Part shown: positions 8,920 to 18,582 of the stretch, piece by piece
How the letters are laid out: each line of letters opens with the position of its first letter
Numbering within the stretch: the first letter of the stretch is position 1
Assembly: GCF_021353265.1 (NCBI RefSeq)
Contig: NZ_JAJTWU010000007.1
Span: 366,665-430,664, forward strand
Reading direction: 5' to 3'
DNA length: 64,000 nt
From: Pelomonas cellulosilytica
GTDB lineage: Bacteria > Pseudomonadota > Gammaproteobacteria > Burkholderiales > Burkholderiaceae_C
Notes under the pieces: model-generated
The model's input: the letters and a program-made list of their open reading frames with translations, nothing else
Databases searched by the model: none
Told to the model about the DNA's origin: nothing
Made by a program: the position numbers and the translations under genes

Positions 8920-10149
8920 ATGCCCGACGCCGCACCGACGCCACCCGCCTTCACGCCTTATCAACGTTTTGCGACCGCGCTGCTGACGCTGCTGCAGTTC
9001 GCCGTCATCCTGGACTTCATGATCATGTCGCCACTGGGCGCGCTGATCATGCCGTCCATGGGCATGACGGCCGAGCAGTTCGGCCTGGTCGTCTCGGCCT
9101 ATGCCTTCAGCGCCGGCGCTTCCGGCCTCCTGACGGCCGGCTTCGCCGACCGCTTCGACCGCAAGAAGCTGCTGCTGTTCTTCTACGGCGGCTTCCTGCT
9201 CGGCACGCTGTGGTGCGGCCTGGCGGGCAGCTTCGAATCGCTGCTGGCGGCGCGCATCGTGACGGGCCTGTTCGGCGGCGTCATCGGCTCCATCGTCATG
9301 GCCATCGCAGCTGACCTGTTCGAGCCGGCGCTGCGCGGCCGCGTCATGGGGCTTCTGCAGGGTGGCTTCGCGGCCAGCCAGGTGCTGGGCCTGCCGTTCG
9401 GCCTGTTTCTCGCCACGCGGTGGGACTGGCATGCGCCTTTCCTGGCGCTGGTCATCTTCGGCGTCGTGGGCGGCGCGCTGATCGCCTGGCGTATGCAGCC
9501 GGTCACGGCTCACCTGGCGCGCCAGACGGACCGCAGCGCCTTCGCCCACCTGCTGCACACCGTGGCCGTGCCGCGCCACGGCCTGGCCTTCCTGACGACG
9601 GCGCTGCTGACCACCGGCGGCTTCATGCTGATGCCGTTCGCCAGCGCCTTCTCGGTCAACAACGTCGGCATCGACCTGCAGCACCTGCCGGTCGTCTACC
9701 TCGTCACCGGCATCAGCACGATGTTCGTCGCGCCGCTGCTGGGTCGGTTGACCGACCGCTTCGGCCCGCTGCCGGTCTTCTATGCCGGCGCGGCGATCAC
9801 CATCGTCATGGTGTCGATCTACACGCGGCTCGGCCCTTCGTCGCTGCTGACGCTGGTCGTCATCAACGTCGTCATGTTCGCCGGCATCTTCGCGCGCATG
9901 GTGCCGTGGCAGACGGTGGTGGCCAGCATCCCGCCGCCCGAGCAGCGCGGTGCGTTCACCGCGATCAATTCAGCGCTGCAGCAGGTGGCGGGTGGCCTGG
10001 CCGCACTGGTGGCTGGCCACATCGTGCATGTCGGCGCGGACGGCAAGCTGGCGCACTTCCCGTGGCTGGGCAACGTGCTGATCGGCACGACACTGGCCGT
10101 CTGCGTGCTGATCTGGCGCATCAGCAAGGACACGGCCCAGGCCGCCTGA
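8920..10149 (+). CDS. MFS transporter (drug/metabolite exporter type)
   Basis: This 409-residue protein has twelve hydrophobic segments and the MFS loop 2-3 motif (GFADRFDRKKLLLFFY, residues ~75-90). A segment typical of antiporter-type MFS proteins follows at GLLQGGFAASQVLGLPFGLFL. The ATG at 8920 is taken; a TTG 30 nt upstream would add ten unremarkable residues. Substrate unknown. It is followed six bases later by the convergent LysR gene of the galactose operon and is probably a single-gene unit. Confidence 0.9.
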   Translation: MPDAAPTPPAFTPYQRFATALLTLLQFAVILDFMIMSPLGALIMPSMGMTAEQFGLVVSAYAFSAGASGLLTAGFADRFDRKKLLLFFYGGFLLGTLWCGLAGSFESLLAARIVTGLFGGVIGSIVMAIAADLFEPALRGRVMGLLQGGFAASQVLGLPFGLFLATRWDWHAPFLALVIFGVVGGALIAWRMQPVTAHLARQTDRSAFAHLLHTVAVPRHGLAFLTTALLTTGGFMLMPFASAFSVNNVGIDLQHLPVVYLVTGISTMFVAPLLGRLTDRFGPLPVFYAGAAITIVMVSIYTRLGPSSLLTLVVINVVMFAGIFARMVPWQTVVASIPPPEQRGAFTAINSALQQVAGGLAALVAGHIVHVGADGKLAHFPWLGNVLIGTTLAVCVLIWRISKDTAQAA

Positions 10150-10155
10150 GCGGCG

Positions 10156-11112
10156 TCAGGCCGCTCCTCTGCCGGCCCGGCGGCCCGCCTCCTCGCGCAG
10201 ACAGGCAAGCATCAGCTCGGCGCCGGGTGAGAGCTGGTGGCCGCGGCGCGTGACGATTCCGTAAGCGTCCATGCGCAGGCCCAGGTCAATGTCCAGCACC
10301 TTCAGGATGCCGGCGTCCAGGTCGGGCTTGACGAGTTCCTGCGGCAGCGCGACGACCATGTCGGACTGCCGCAGCAGGCTGGTCACCGCCGGCAGGGCCA
10401 TCGTCTCGACGGCTTGCTGGGGCTGCTCCAGCCCAGCCGTCAGGAATAGCGCCGTCAGCCGATCGCGCAAGATGCTGCCACCGGGAGGCAGGATCCAGCT
10501 CTGGCCGGCCAGCTCCTGCAGCGTCAGCCCGCTGCGGCCGGCCAGCGGGTGGCCCGCCCGCACGATGAGGCTGTGCGGCTCGTCGGTCAGCGGCTCGAAG
10601 CTCAGCTGAGTGGCGGCTTCGCTGTCCAGCACGCGGCCGACAACGATGTCCAGCGCGCCGTTGCGCAGCTGCTCGATCAACGGTTTGCTCGTGTCCACCG
10701 TGATGGCGACGTTGACCCGCGGCTGGCGGGCCTTCAGCGTGACGACGGCGGCCGGCAGCAGCGTCGTGGACGGCGTCAGCACGGCGCCGACCGCCACGCG
10801 GCCCGACAGTCCGGACAGCAGCTCCATGACCTCCTGATGGCCGGCGTCCAGTTCGGCGAGGGCCGCCCCGGCGCGCCGGATCATGACCTCGCCGTACCAG
10901 GTTGGCGCCACGCCGCGCGGCAGCCGGTCGAAGAGCTTCACGCCCAGCGCATGCTCCAGGTCGGCCAGCAGCTTGGACGCCGCCGGTTGCGTCAGGTGCG
11001 CCGCCTGCGCCGCATGCAGGATCGAACCGTGCCGCCCGAGCTCCACCAGCAGCACAAGCTGCCGGGTCTTCAGGTGGGAGCGGACGAAACGGTCCGAGCG
11101 CGGGTCGGTCAT
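10156..11112 (-). CDS. LysR-family regulator, GbpR-like, of the galactose operon
   Basis: This 318-residue LysR protein has its helix-turn-helix in residues ~15-75 (GRHGSILHAAQAAHLTQPAASKLL). The sequence style (RFVRSHLKTRQLVLLVELGRHGS, then RLPRGVAPTWYGEVMIRRA) matches the GbpR/CbbR-like LysR branch that regulates galactose-binding-protein genes in Azospirillum and Agrobacterium; this assignment is from memory of the family. It is the last gene of the leftward operon, 12 nt after the SDR gene, so it would be co-expressed with the genes it probably controls. Confidence 0.85.
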   Translation of the reverse strand: MTDPRSDRFVRSHLKTRQLVLLVELGRHGSILHAAQAAHLTQPAASKLLADLEHALGVKLFDRLPRGVAPTWYGEVMIRRAGAALAELDAGHQEVMELLSGLSGRVAVGAVLTPSTTLLPAAVVTLKARQPRVNVAITVDTSKPLIEQLRNGALDIVVGRVLDSEAATQLSFEPLTDEPHSLIVRAGHPLAGRSGLTLQELAGQSWILPPGGSILRDRLTALFLTAGLEQPQQAVETMALPAVTSLLRQSDMVVALPQELVKPDLDAGILKVLDIDLGLRMDAYGIVTRRGHQLSPGAELMLACLREEAGRRAGRGAA

Positions 11113-11124
11113 GGGGTCAGAAAG

Positions 11125-11946
11125 CTACTCGTGATACAGCTGCGACCGGCCGCCATCGATGAGGATGTCCGTGGCATTGATGAAGCGCGCCTCGTCGCTG
11201 GCAAGGAACAGCGCGGTGTAGGCCACCTCGATGGGCTCGCCGATGCGCTTGCAGGGCAGCAAGTCGATCTGCTGCTGGCGTTGCTCAGGCGTCAGCGTGG
11301 CCAGCCAGTCGACGATGCGCTCGGACAGGATCAAGCCCGGTGAAATCGAATTGACCCGCACGTTCTGCGCGGCGTACTGGATGGCCAGCGCCTTGCTCAT
11401 GCCGATCAGCGCGTGCTTCGCGACCGGGTAGGGGAACGTGCCCGGGATGATGCGGTGGCCGTGCACCGACGCGATGTTGACGATGCTGCCGCCACCCGCC
11501 GCCATCATGCCGGGCAGCACCGCGCGGCTGCAGTGCAGCGCGCCTTCGAGGTCCACCGCGAAGCAGCGCTGCCACTGGTCCATCGTCATCGCCAGCGGTT
11601 CGGCGAAGACGTTCATACCGGCGTTGTTGACGAGCACGTCGATGGTGCCGAATCTCTCCGTACCGGCCGCCACCATCGCGCGCACCGCTGCCTCATCGGC
11701 GATGTCGGCGGCGATGAACATCGCGCGTTCGGACCCCAGCTCCTCGACGAGTGCACGACCATCGGCATCGGCGCCCAGGCCGTTCAGCAAGACGCGGGCG
11801 CCCTCCTCCGCGAACAGCCGTGCGATCGCCTTGCCGATGCCCAGCGTTGAGCCGGTGACGAGGGCGACCTTGCCTTCAAGGCGGGGGGCGGACGGCATGG
11901 CGGGGCGCGAGGTGGAGCGGACGGGCGGGGCGGGCGAGACGGGCAT
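11125..11946 (-). CDS. SDR oxidoreductase, candidate D-galactose 1-dehydrogenase
   Basis: A classical short-chain dehydrogenase: TGSTLGIG for NAD(P) binding, NNAG, a catalytic serine in NIASVHG and the YxxxK pair in YPVAKHA. In this operon the missing first step is oxidation of the sugar to its lactone, and SDR-type galactose or arabinose dehydrogenases are known in rhizobia and Azospirillum relatives. Galactose dehydrogenase is therefore the best inference. The start is uncertain: ATG 11946 is 14 nt after araH and coding-like in third positions (273 aa), whereas ATG 11898 gives the more standard MPSAPRLEGKVALVTG beginning (257 aa). Neither has a strong ribosome site. Confidence 0.85.
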   Translation of the reverse strand: MPVSPAPPVRSTSRPAMPSAPRLEGKVALVTGSTLGIGKAIARLFAEEGARVLLNGLGADADGRALVEELGSERAMFIAADIADEAAVRAMVAAGTERFGTIDVLVNNAGMNVFAEPLAMTMDQWQRCFAVDLEGALHCSRAVLPGMMAAGGGSIVNIASVHGHRIIPGTFPYPVAKHALIGMSKALAIQYAAQNVRVNSISPGLILSERIVDWLATLTPEQRQQQIDLLPCKRIGEPIEVAYTALFLASDEARFINATDILIDGGRSQLYHE

Positions 11947-11960
11947 CGTAAGGGCGCCGC

Positions 11961-12956
11961 TCAGTGGCGGCGCTCGCCGCGCGTCTTCAGCTGGTCCAGC
12001 AGCACGGCGGCCAGCAGAATGAGGCCGCGCACGAGGTACTGGTAGAACGCGTCGACGTTGAGCAGGTTCATGACGTTCTCGACGGTACCCATGATGAGCA
12101 CGCCGATGACAACACCGAAGATGCGCGCCTTGCCGCCCTGCAGCGACACGCCGCCCAGCACGCAGGCGGAGATGACGTCCAGCTCGAAGCCGGTGGCCGC
12201 GTTGGGCTGGCCGCTGGTGATGCGGGCCGACAGGATGAGACCGGCCAGCGCCGTGACGACGCCCTGCAGCAGGAAGATCCACACGCGCAGCCGCTCCACG
12301 CGCACGCCGGCCAGCCGCGCGGCCTCCGGATTGCCGCCGATGGCCAACGTGTTGCGGCCGAAGACAGTGTGGTTCAGCAGCACGCCGAAGACGACGAAGC
12401 AGATCGCCGTCGTCCAGATCGGCAGCGGCAGGCCCAGCACCGGCGTGTCGCCGAAGCTGATGAAGCCCTCGTCGGCGATACCCACCGCCTGGCCCTGGGA
12501 CGCGATGAACGCCAGGCCGCGCACCATCAGCATCGTCGCCAGCGTGGCGATCAGCGCGTTGACGCGCAGGTAGGCGATCAGCACGCCATTGCCCGCGCCG
12601 ATCAAGGCGCCGGCCAGCAGCCCGCTGCCGATGGCGGCCGCCACGCTGCCGGTGCGCTCCAGCACCATGGCGCCCAGCACGCCGGCGAAGGCGATCGTCG
12701 AGCCGACGGAGAGGTCGAAGTCGCGCGAGGCCAAGCACAGCATCATCGTGCAGGCCACCATGCCGATCTGCGCGACGGACAGCAGCAGGCCGACGATGTT
12801 GGCGCCGGAGAAGAAGTTCTCGACGGTGAAGGCCAGCACGACGAACAACACCGCATAGCCCAGTGTCATGCTGTGCTCCTTGAGCAAGGCACGGGCGGGA
12901 GACGGGGCGGCAGCGCGCGAGGCGGCTTGGGGAGCGGTGGTGGTGTTCATGTTCAA
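11961..12956 (-). CDS. araH: Sugar ABC transporter permease AraH
   Basis: This 331-residue inner-membrane protein has about ten hydrophobic segments and the CUT2-family signatures [13 protein letters not shown] and [20 protein letters not shown]. It matches AraH, permease of the L-arabinose importer. Arabinose-binding proteins of this type also bind D-galactose, which has the same configuration, so with the dgo genes here the physiological sugar is probably D-galactose or both. The ATG overlaps the araG stop by four bases (ATGA), indicating translational coupling. Confidence 0.93.
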   Translation of the reverse strand: MNMNTTTAPQAASRAAAPSPARALLKEHSMTLGYAVLFVVLAFTVENFFSGANIVGLLLSVAQIGMVACTMMLCLASRDFDLSVGSTIAFAGVLGAMVLERTGSVAAAIGSGLLAGALIGAGNGVLIAYLRVNALIATLATMLMVRGLAFIASQGQAVGIADEGFISFGDTPVLGLPLPIWTTAICFVVFGVLLNHTVFGRNTLAIGGNPEAARLAGVRVERLRVWIFLLQGVVTALAGLILSARITSGQPNAATGFELDVISACVLGGVSLQGGKARIFGVVIGVLIMGTVENVMNLLNVDAFYQYLVRGLILLAAVLLDQLKTRGERRH

Positions 12957-14467
12957 TGCAGGGCGGGCGCCCCAGTGGTGGCGTCGGGCAGGGCCAGTGC
13001 GAGCGCGGCGGTCTCGCTGGCCTGTTCACGCGGGAGCTCGCCGCTGATGCGGCCGTCACGCATGACGATGAGGCGGTCGGCGATGCCCAGCACCTCGGGC
13101 AGCTCGCTGGAGATGACGATGACGCAGCAGCCTGACGCCGCCACGTCGTGGATGATCCGGTAGATCTCGTTCTTGGCGCCCACGTCGATGCCTCGGGTGG
13201 GCTCGTCGAGGATGAGCACCTTCAGGCCCGGCTCGGCCAGCCAGCGGGCCAGGATGACCTTCTGCTGGTTGCCGCCGGACAGCAGGCGGATCTCCTGCTC
13301 GCGGTGCGGCGTCTTGATGCGCAGCTTGGCGATGAATTCGTCGGCCCGGTGCGCTTCCTGACGGTGACGCAGGAACACGCCCGCGGCCAGGCCATGGCGG
13401 CGGCAGCTGATGTTGATGTTTTCGGCCACCGACGCATGGGCCAGGATGCCCTGCTCCTTTCGGTCTTCCGGGCACAGCACGATGCCCGCGGCGATCGCAT
13501 CGGCCGGCGTGCTGGCCAGCACGGGCTGGCCGTCCAGCAGCACGTCGCCGCCGCGCCGGGCGTCGGCGCCGTAGAGCAGCCGCATCAGCTCGCTGCGCCC
13601 GGCGCCCACCAGCCCGAAGAAGCCCAGCACCTCGCCGCCGCGCACCGAGAAGCTCAGCGGCTCAGGCAGGCGACCACTGTGCAGACCGCGGGCCTCCAGC
13701 CGCACGGGGCCCTGGGGCCGTCCGCGGTAGTCGTAGATGTCCTGCAGCTCGCGGCCCACCATGTCGGCGATCAGCCGCTCGCGCGGCACATCGGCCATCA
13801 CGTCATGCGTCACGATGCGGCGACCGTCGCGAAAGATCGTGCAGGCATCGCACAGCTCGTACAGTTCCTCCAGCCGGTGCGAGATGTAGATCAGCGTGCG
13901 ACCCTCGGCGCGCAGGCGCTTGACGAGCTTGAACAAGATCTCGGTCTCGCGGTGCGACAGGCTGCTGGTGGGCTCGTCGAAGGCGATGACCTTGGCGTCC
14001 TGCATGACGGCCTTGCAGATCTCCACCATCTGGCGCTGCGCGATGGACAGGTCCGACAGCCGAGCTGCCGGGTCCAGCTCCACGCCGATGTTGGCCAGTT
14101 GCTCGGCCACCTTGCGGCGCGCGGCCTGGTGGTCGACAAAACCCAGGCGCGTCGGCAGCCGGCCCAGCAGCACGTTCTCGGCCACCGTCAGCTCGGCCAC
14201 GTACTGCAGCTCCTGGTGGATGATGGCCACGCCGGCGGCGATGGCGTCCCCCGCGGACGCGAAGTGCCGCTCCTGGCCGTCGATGAGCAGCCGGCCGCCA
14301 TCGGGCCGGTACTGGCCGCCGAGGATCTTCAGCAGCGTGCTCTTGCCCGCGCCGTTCTCGCCCAGCAGGCCCATGACCTGCCCGGGCCGCGCATCGAAGC
14401 TGACCCCGCTCAGCGCCTTCACGCCGGGGAAGGTCTTGGTGATGTTGTCGAACTGCAGTGCGGCCAT
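12953..14467 (-). CDS. araG: Sugar ABC transporter ATP-binding protein AraG
   Basis: This 504-residue protein has two nucleotide-binding domains. The first has Walker [10 protein letters not shown] (~residues 36-44), signature [11 protein letters not shown] and Walker [12 protein letters not shown]. The second has the degenerate Walker [15 protein letters not shown], signature [15 protein letters not shown] and Walker [16 protein letters not shown]. This is the RbsA/AraG/MglA layout that energises CUT2 importers. It starts one base after the araF stop and overlaps araH. Confidence 0.95.
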   Translation of the reverse strand: MAALQFDNITKTFPGVKALSGVSFDARPGQVMGLLGENGAGKSTLLKILGGQYRPDGGRLLIDGQERHFASAGDAIAAGVAIIHQELQYVAELTVAENVLLGRLPTRLGFVDHQAARRKVAEQLANIGVELDPAARLSDLSIAQRQMVEICKAVMQDAKVIAFDEPTSSLSHRETEILFKLVKRLRAEGRTLIYISHRLEELYELCDACTIFRDGRRIVTHDVMADVPRERLIADMVGRELQDIYDYRGRPQGPVRLEARGLHSGRLPEPLSFSVRGGEVLGFFGLVGAGRSELMRLLYGADARRGGDVLLDGQPVLASTPADAIAAGIVLCPEDRKEQGILAHASVAENINISCRRHGLAAGVFLRHRQEAHRADEFIAKLRIKTPHREQEIRLLSGGNQQKVILARWLAEPGLKVLILDEPTRGIDVGAKNEIYRIIHDVAASGCCVIVISSELPEVLGIADRLIVMRDGRISGELPREQASETAALALALPDATTGAPALH

Positions 14468-14468
14468 G

Positions 14469-15461
14469 TCAGAGGCCCATCTGGCGGCGCAGCTGGACCT
14501 GGTTCTGGCGCGTCATCAGCACGCCGCTGGTCAGCGTCAGCGGGGCCGGCGCCTTGCCAGCCGTGGCCCAGTCGTACACCGCCAGCGCGGTCTCGTAGCC
14601 GTGGCGCTTGGGGCTGATGAGCACGGTGCCGAACAGCGCCGTGGGCATGGGCTTGGTGAACTCGTTCATGGCCGTCTGGCTGCCGCCGATGCCGATGGCC
14701 AGCATCGCGTCATGCTTGATGCCACGCCCCTCGGCGGCGCGCACCGCGCCCAGCGCTGCCTCGTCGTTGAGGCCGAAGGCGACCCAGCGCTTGAACTTCG
14801 CGTTCTTCGTGAAAGCGATGTTGGCCGCGTTGAAGGCGCTCTCGGTGTCGGTCTTGGCCTGCGGTGCGTCGACGACGTTGGCCACTGGCACGCCGCCGGC
14901 CTTCAACGCGTCCACCGCGCCGCCCGTGCGGTCGCGGGCCGTGGGCAGCTGGTCGAAGGCGACGCGCAGCACGCCGACCTCCTCTGGCTTCCAACCGCGC
15001 ACCTTCATCTCGGCCAGTAGCGCCTGGCCGACCTGCTTGCCGATCTCGTAGCCGGAAATGCCCATGTGCGGGATGTCGGCGATGGGCTTACCGGCACCGT
15101 CGACGAGCTGGTCGTCGACGGACATGACCTTCAGGCTGTGCCGCTTGGCCGCACGGTTGATGGCCACGCCCAGCTTCACGTCCGGCGCGCAGATGACGAA
15201 GCCCACGGCCTTCTGCGCGGCCAGGTTGTCGATGGCGGCCATCGTCTTTTCGCCGTTGGGGATGCCGATCTTCACGAGCGTGAAGCCCTTCTCCTTGGCG
15301 GCCTGCTCGGCAAAGCGCCATTCATCCTGGAACCAAGGCTCCTCTGCCTGCTTGACCAGGAAGCCGATCTTGACCGGCTCGGCCGCCTGCAGGGCCAGCG
15401 GCGTGGCGGCAAGCACGGCAAGCAGGCTGCGCGACAGGACGGCGCGTCGTTGCATCTTCAT
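14469..15461 (-). CDS. araF: Periplasmic sugar-binding protein AraF
   Basis: This 330-residue protein has a signal peptide ([20 protein letters not shown], cleavage after ALQA). The mature protein begins [22 protein letters not shown], the typical AraF beginning, and follows the type I periplasmic binding fold ([51 protein letters not shown]). The start at 15461 follows GGAG; in-frame residues upstream do not look coding. It lies 85 nt after the GH35 gene within the same operon. Ligand by context: D-galactose and/or L-arabinose. Confidence 0.94.
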   Translation of the reverse strand: MKMQRRAVLSRSLLAVLAATPLALQAAEPVKIGFLVKQAEEPWFQDEWRFAEQAAKEKGFTLVKIGIPNGEKTMAAIDNLAAQKAVGFVICAPDVKLGVAINRAAKRHSLKVMSVDDQLVDGAGKPIADIPHMGISGYEIGKQVGQALLAEMKVRGWKPEEVGVLRVAFDQLPTARDRTGGAVDALKAGGVPVANVVDAPQAKTDTESAFNAANIAFTKNAKFKRWVAFGLNDEAALGAVRAAEGRGIKHDAMLAIGIGGSQTAMNEFTKPMPTALFGTVLISPKRHGYETALAVYDWATAGKAPAPLTLTSGVLMTRQNQVQLRRQMGL

Positions 15462-15546
15462 GAGGGGTCTCCATCCTCGAAAGGGTTGTCGTTGAAGGCC
15501 GGTGACCGCGACGGGTGCCGGCCCGAAGGGCAGCCGGCCATGGCGG

Positions 15547-17937
15547 TCATGGCGTGATGGCGGCGTGGCGGATCGGCAGCAGCCGCGCACTGCGCAGCTG
15601 GGCCACCTGCGTCTGGCCGTCCGGAAAGTCGGGGCGGTGGGCCGCGTCGATGTAGATCGGCGCGTCGCTGCGCAACGGCAGCACGCTGAGCTGCAGCTCG
15701 GCGCCGGGCTTCAGGCCGAACTGGCGCAGGCCGATCTGCCAGGGCTGGCCGTTGTAGTACCAGTCGTCCAGCATCCTCGTGCCGGCGAAGACGCGGCCGA
15801 TGTCGCCGACGAAGTCCACCTCCAGCAGCAGGTCCTCGGCGTCGGCCGGCAGTGGGGCAGGCAGCTTCAACGACCAGGTCGCGGCGTTGGCGAACGCCTC
15901 GGGAACGGGTTGAAGCGCTGCGTTGGCGTGCCCGCCCTTGAGGACGCGCGGCGCCGGGCCGGCGGGCCGGGTGGCGGTGACCTGCAGCGCCGGCTCGCTC
16001 GCGCCGGCCTTGAACGCGAGGCGCTGCAGCGCGCCATCCTGCTGCACGACGAGACCGGGCGCGCGCGGCCTGGACAGCGGCGGGAACACCGCTGCGCGCA
16101 GCGGCTGCGTGGCCGGGCCGCGCAGCTGCAGCCGGCCCTCGGCCACCCAGGCCTGCTGCGGGCTGAAGACGAGCCGGCGCTGGCCGGCCAGCTCCAGCAC
16201 ATTGAGCTGCTCCAGCTCCTCGGCCGACAGCAGCAGCACATGGACCGGCCGCCCCCTGGACTGGCCGATGGCCAGCATCTGCGCACCGGCGTCGGACAGC
16301 GTCTTGACGCCGTCGGCCAGCGCAAACTCGGCCGCCACGCCCGGCGTGGGCGCGAAGACGTGGATGATGCCGAGCGCGCCGGCGTCCAGCCGAGTGACCG
16401 GCTGCGCCGTCGCGTAGCGCAGCATCACGCCGTCGAGGTCCAGGTTCAGCGGCCAGATGAAATAGGCGCCGCTCGGGATGTCGACCGGATGGCTGGGCAG
16501 CGTGACCGTGCCGCCCGGCAACTGCACCTCGAACCGCACGCCCTCGTGCGCCGGCAGCGGGTGCTGGCGCACATGGTTGTTGAAGAACAGGAAGCCGCTG
16601 TCGCCGCGGCTGCGCACGGCCCAGCGCGGCGTCTGCAGGTCGGCCGGGCCGGCGGGCGTGCGCTCGGGCCGGCGCACCGCCATCGGCGCCAGCCGCTCGC
16701 CATGCTCGCGCAGCAAGTAGTGGATGGGCCGCAGCTTCGTCAGCACCGGGCGCTGCTGCCCGTCCGGGCCCAGCGGCGCCTGGAAGTCGTAGCTGATGCG
16801 CGGCGTGTCGTTGTAGCCGCCGCTGAGCGTGCTTTCCTCCAGGCCTGCGCCGCTCGCGCCAACCGGGTTGCGGCCGCCGTGGAACATGTAGTAGCCCAGC
16901 AGGTTGACGCCCGAGCCCAGCTGCACCGGCAGCATGGCGGCGATGTCATCAGGCGAGACCAGCGTGCGGCGGCGATACATGGCCGGCAGGCCGGCGCCGT
17001 ACTCGGCACCGAGGAAGGGCACGTGGTCCTTGTCGGTCTCGGCCGTGCCGGCGCCGCGCGACTTCGTCTGCGCGCCAAGGTCGCCGCTGACGCGGGTGTC
17101 GAAGCGGAAGGCATGCGTCTCCTTCGGCGGCAACTCGGACATGCTGGCTGCCCAGGGCTCGTCGGCATAGCCGCCGAACACAGGCAGCACCTCGCCGGAC
17201 GGATAGACCGTGCCATCCCAGCCGGTGACGGTGTAGAACGGCACATCCAGCCCCGCCTTCAGGGCCAGCGCCTTCAGCGTGCGGATGTGCTCCTCGCCGC
17301 GGCCCGGCCCCCGCAGGTTGTATTCGTTCTCGATCTGCACGCCGACGACCGGCCCGCCGTCCTTCCACAACAGGCCCTTGAGCTGCGCGCCGATCTCGGC
17401 ATAGAGCTTGTCCACCTGGGCCAGGTAGACCGGGTCGTTGCGGCGCGTAGGCATCGCGTCGACGACCCAGTCCGGGATGCCGCCGTAGCGCGCCTCGCCA
17501 TGCGCCCACGGACCCAGCCGCATGACGACCTTCAGACCCGCCGCCTGGGCCAGCTGCACAAAGCGGCGCAGGTCGCGGTTGCCGTGCCAGTTGAACGCCC
17601 CGGGCTGCTCCTGGTGGTGGTTCCAGAACACGTAGCTCGCGACGATGTCGACGCCCGCCGCCTTCATCAGCCGCAACTGCGCCTCCCACTGCGAGGCCGG
17701 CGCGCGGCTGAAGTGGTATTCGCCCATGACCGGCAGCCAGGGGCGGCCGTCCTGCATGAGGTACTGGTTGTTGGCCGCCAGCACATGGCCCTGCGGCGAC
17801 CGCGAGGCGCCCAGCTGCAGCTGGCCGGAGTGCGGCTCCGGCACGGCCGCGCGCGCGTCAACGCGCAGCAGCGTCTCGGCACCGGCGCCCGCGGCAGCCA
17901 GCACCAGCGCAGCGCTCAGCCAGAGCTTGCGGTTCAT
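15547..17937 (-). CDS. Beta-galactosidase, glycoside hydrolase family 35
   Basis: This 796-residue protein begins with a signal peptide (MNRKLWLSAALVLAAAGAGA). The GH35 TIM-barrel follows: GEYHFSRAPASQWEAQLRLMK at ~72-92, the acid/base region VGVQIENEYN (E205), and the probable nucleophile in VPFLGAEYG (E312). The remaining ~450 residues form beta-sandwich domains. It would release terminal beta-D-galactose from oligosaccharides in the periplasm or outside. It sits between dgoA and araF, so its product feeds the importer and dgo pathway encoded beside it. Confidence 0.9.
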   Translation of the reverse strand: MNRKLWLSAALVLAAAGAGAETLLRVDARAAVPEPHSGQLQLGASRSPQGHVLAANNQYLMQDGRPWLPVMGEYHFSRAPASQWEAQLRLMKAAGVDIVASYVFWNHHQEQPGAFNWHGNRDLRRFVQLAQAAGLKVVMRLGPWAHGEARYGGIPDWVVDAMPTRRNDPVYLAQVDKLYAEIGAQLKGLLWKDGGPVVGVQIENEYNLRGPGRGEEHIRTLKALALKAGLDVPFYTVTGWDGTVYPSGEVLPVFGGYADEPWAASMSELPPKETHAFRFDTRVSGDLGAQTKSRGAGTAETDKDHVPFLGAEYGAGLPAMYRRRTLVSPDDIAAMLPVQLGSGVNLLGYYMFHGGRNPVGASGAGLEESTLSGGYNDTPRISYDFQAPLGPDGQQRPVLTKLRPIHYLLREHGERLAPMAVRRPERTPAGPADLQTPRWAVRSRGDSGFLFFNNHVRQHPLPAHEGVRFEVQLPGGTVTLPSHPVDIPSGAYFIWPLNLDLDGVMLRYATAQPVTRLDAGALGIIHVFAPTPGVAAEFALADGVKTLSDAGAQMLAIGQSRGRPVHVLLLSAEELEQLNVLELAGQRRLVFSPQQAWVAEGRLQLRGPATQPLRAAVFPPLSRPRAPGLVVQQDGALQRLAFKAGASEPALQVTATRPAGPAPRVLKGGHANAALQPVPEAFANAATWSLKLPAPLPADAEDLLLEVDFVGDIGRVFAGTRMLDDWYYNGQPWQIGLRQFGLKPGAELQLSVLPLRSDAPIYIDAAHRPDFPDGQTQVAQLRSARLLPIRHAAITP

Positions 17938-17964
17938 CGGGTCTGGGGCTTGTTCGTTGGGCTG

Positions 17965-18582
17965 TCAGAGCGCGCGCCAGGCGGCGGCGAAGGCGCGGGC
18001 GCGCTGCCCCACGGTCGTGGCATCCAGCCCCGGGCTGTAGAGCGCCGAGCCCAGGCCGAAGCCGGCGGCGCCGGCCTTCACGAACGGGGCCATCGTGTCG
18101 GGCGTGATGCCGCCGACGGGCAGCAGCTTCAGCTCGCGCGGCAGCACGGCGCGCATCGCCTTGACGATGGTGGGCGTGACGAGCTCGGCCGGGAAGAGCT
18201 TGACGGCATCGGCACCGGCATGGACCGCGGCGAAGGCCTCGGTCGGCGTGGCCGCGCCGGGCACGCAGAACAGGCCGCGCGCCTTGGCCGCGCCGATGAC
18301 GGCCACGTCGCTATGCGGCATGACGATGAGCCGCCCGCCTGCGGCCTGAACGTCGGCCACGGCCTGCACGCTCAGCACGGTGCCGGCGCCGACGACGGTG
18401 TCTGCCGGCATGCGACGCGCCAAGCGGGCGATGGAGTCCAGCGCGTCGGGCGAGTTCAACGGCACCTCGATGACGCGGAAGCCTTCAGCATGCAGGCTGT
18501 CGGCGATGGCCTCGACCTCGTCGGGCTTGACGCCGCGCAGGATGGCGACGAGGGGCAGGTCTTGCAGGGCAGCGTTCAACAT
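17965..18582 (-). CDS. dgoA: 2-dehydro-3-deoxy-6-phosphogalactonate aldolase
   Basis: This 205-residue class I KDPG/KDPGal aldolase cleaves 2-dehydro-3-deoxy-6-phosphogalactonate to pyruvate and glyceraldehyde 3-phosphate. Visible motifs are LVAILRGVKPDEV with the catalytic glutamate region, EVPLNSPD, GAGTVLS, and the Schiff-base lysine in DAVKLFPAE. PLNSP rather than the TLR of KDPG aldolases points to DgoA. The ATG overlaps the dgoK stop (TGATG). Confidence 0.95.
   Translation of the reverse strand: MLNAALQDLPLVAILRGVKPDEVEAIADSLHAEGFRVIEVPLNSPDALDSIARLARRMPADTVVGAGTVLSVQAVADVQAAGGRLIVMPHSDVAVIGAAKARGLFCVPGAATPTEAFAAVHAGADAVKLFPAELVTPTIVKAMRAVLPRELKLLPVGGITPDTMAPFVKAGAAGFGLGSALYSPGLDATTVGQRARAFAAAWRAL

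Noticed and set aside
11125..13059. A 644-residue fusion reading through araH antisense frame into the SDR dehydrogenase
   Set aside because: The first ~370 residues are the alternative frame of araH. The SDR has its own start at 11946 or 11898.
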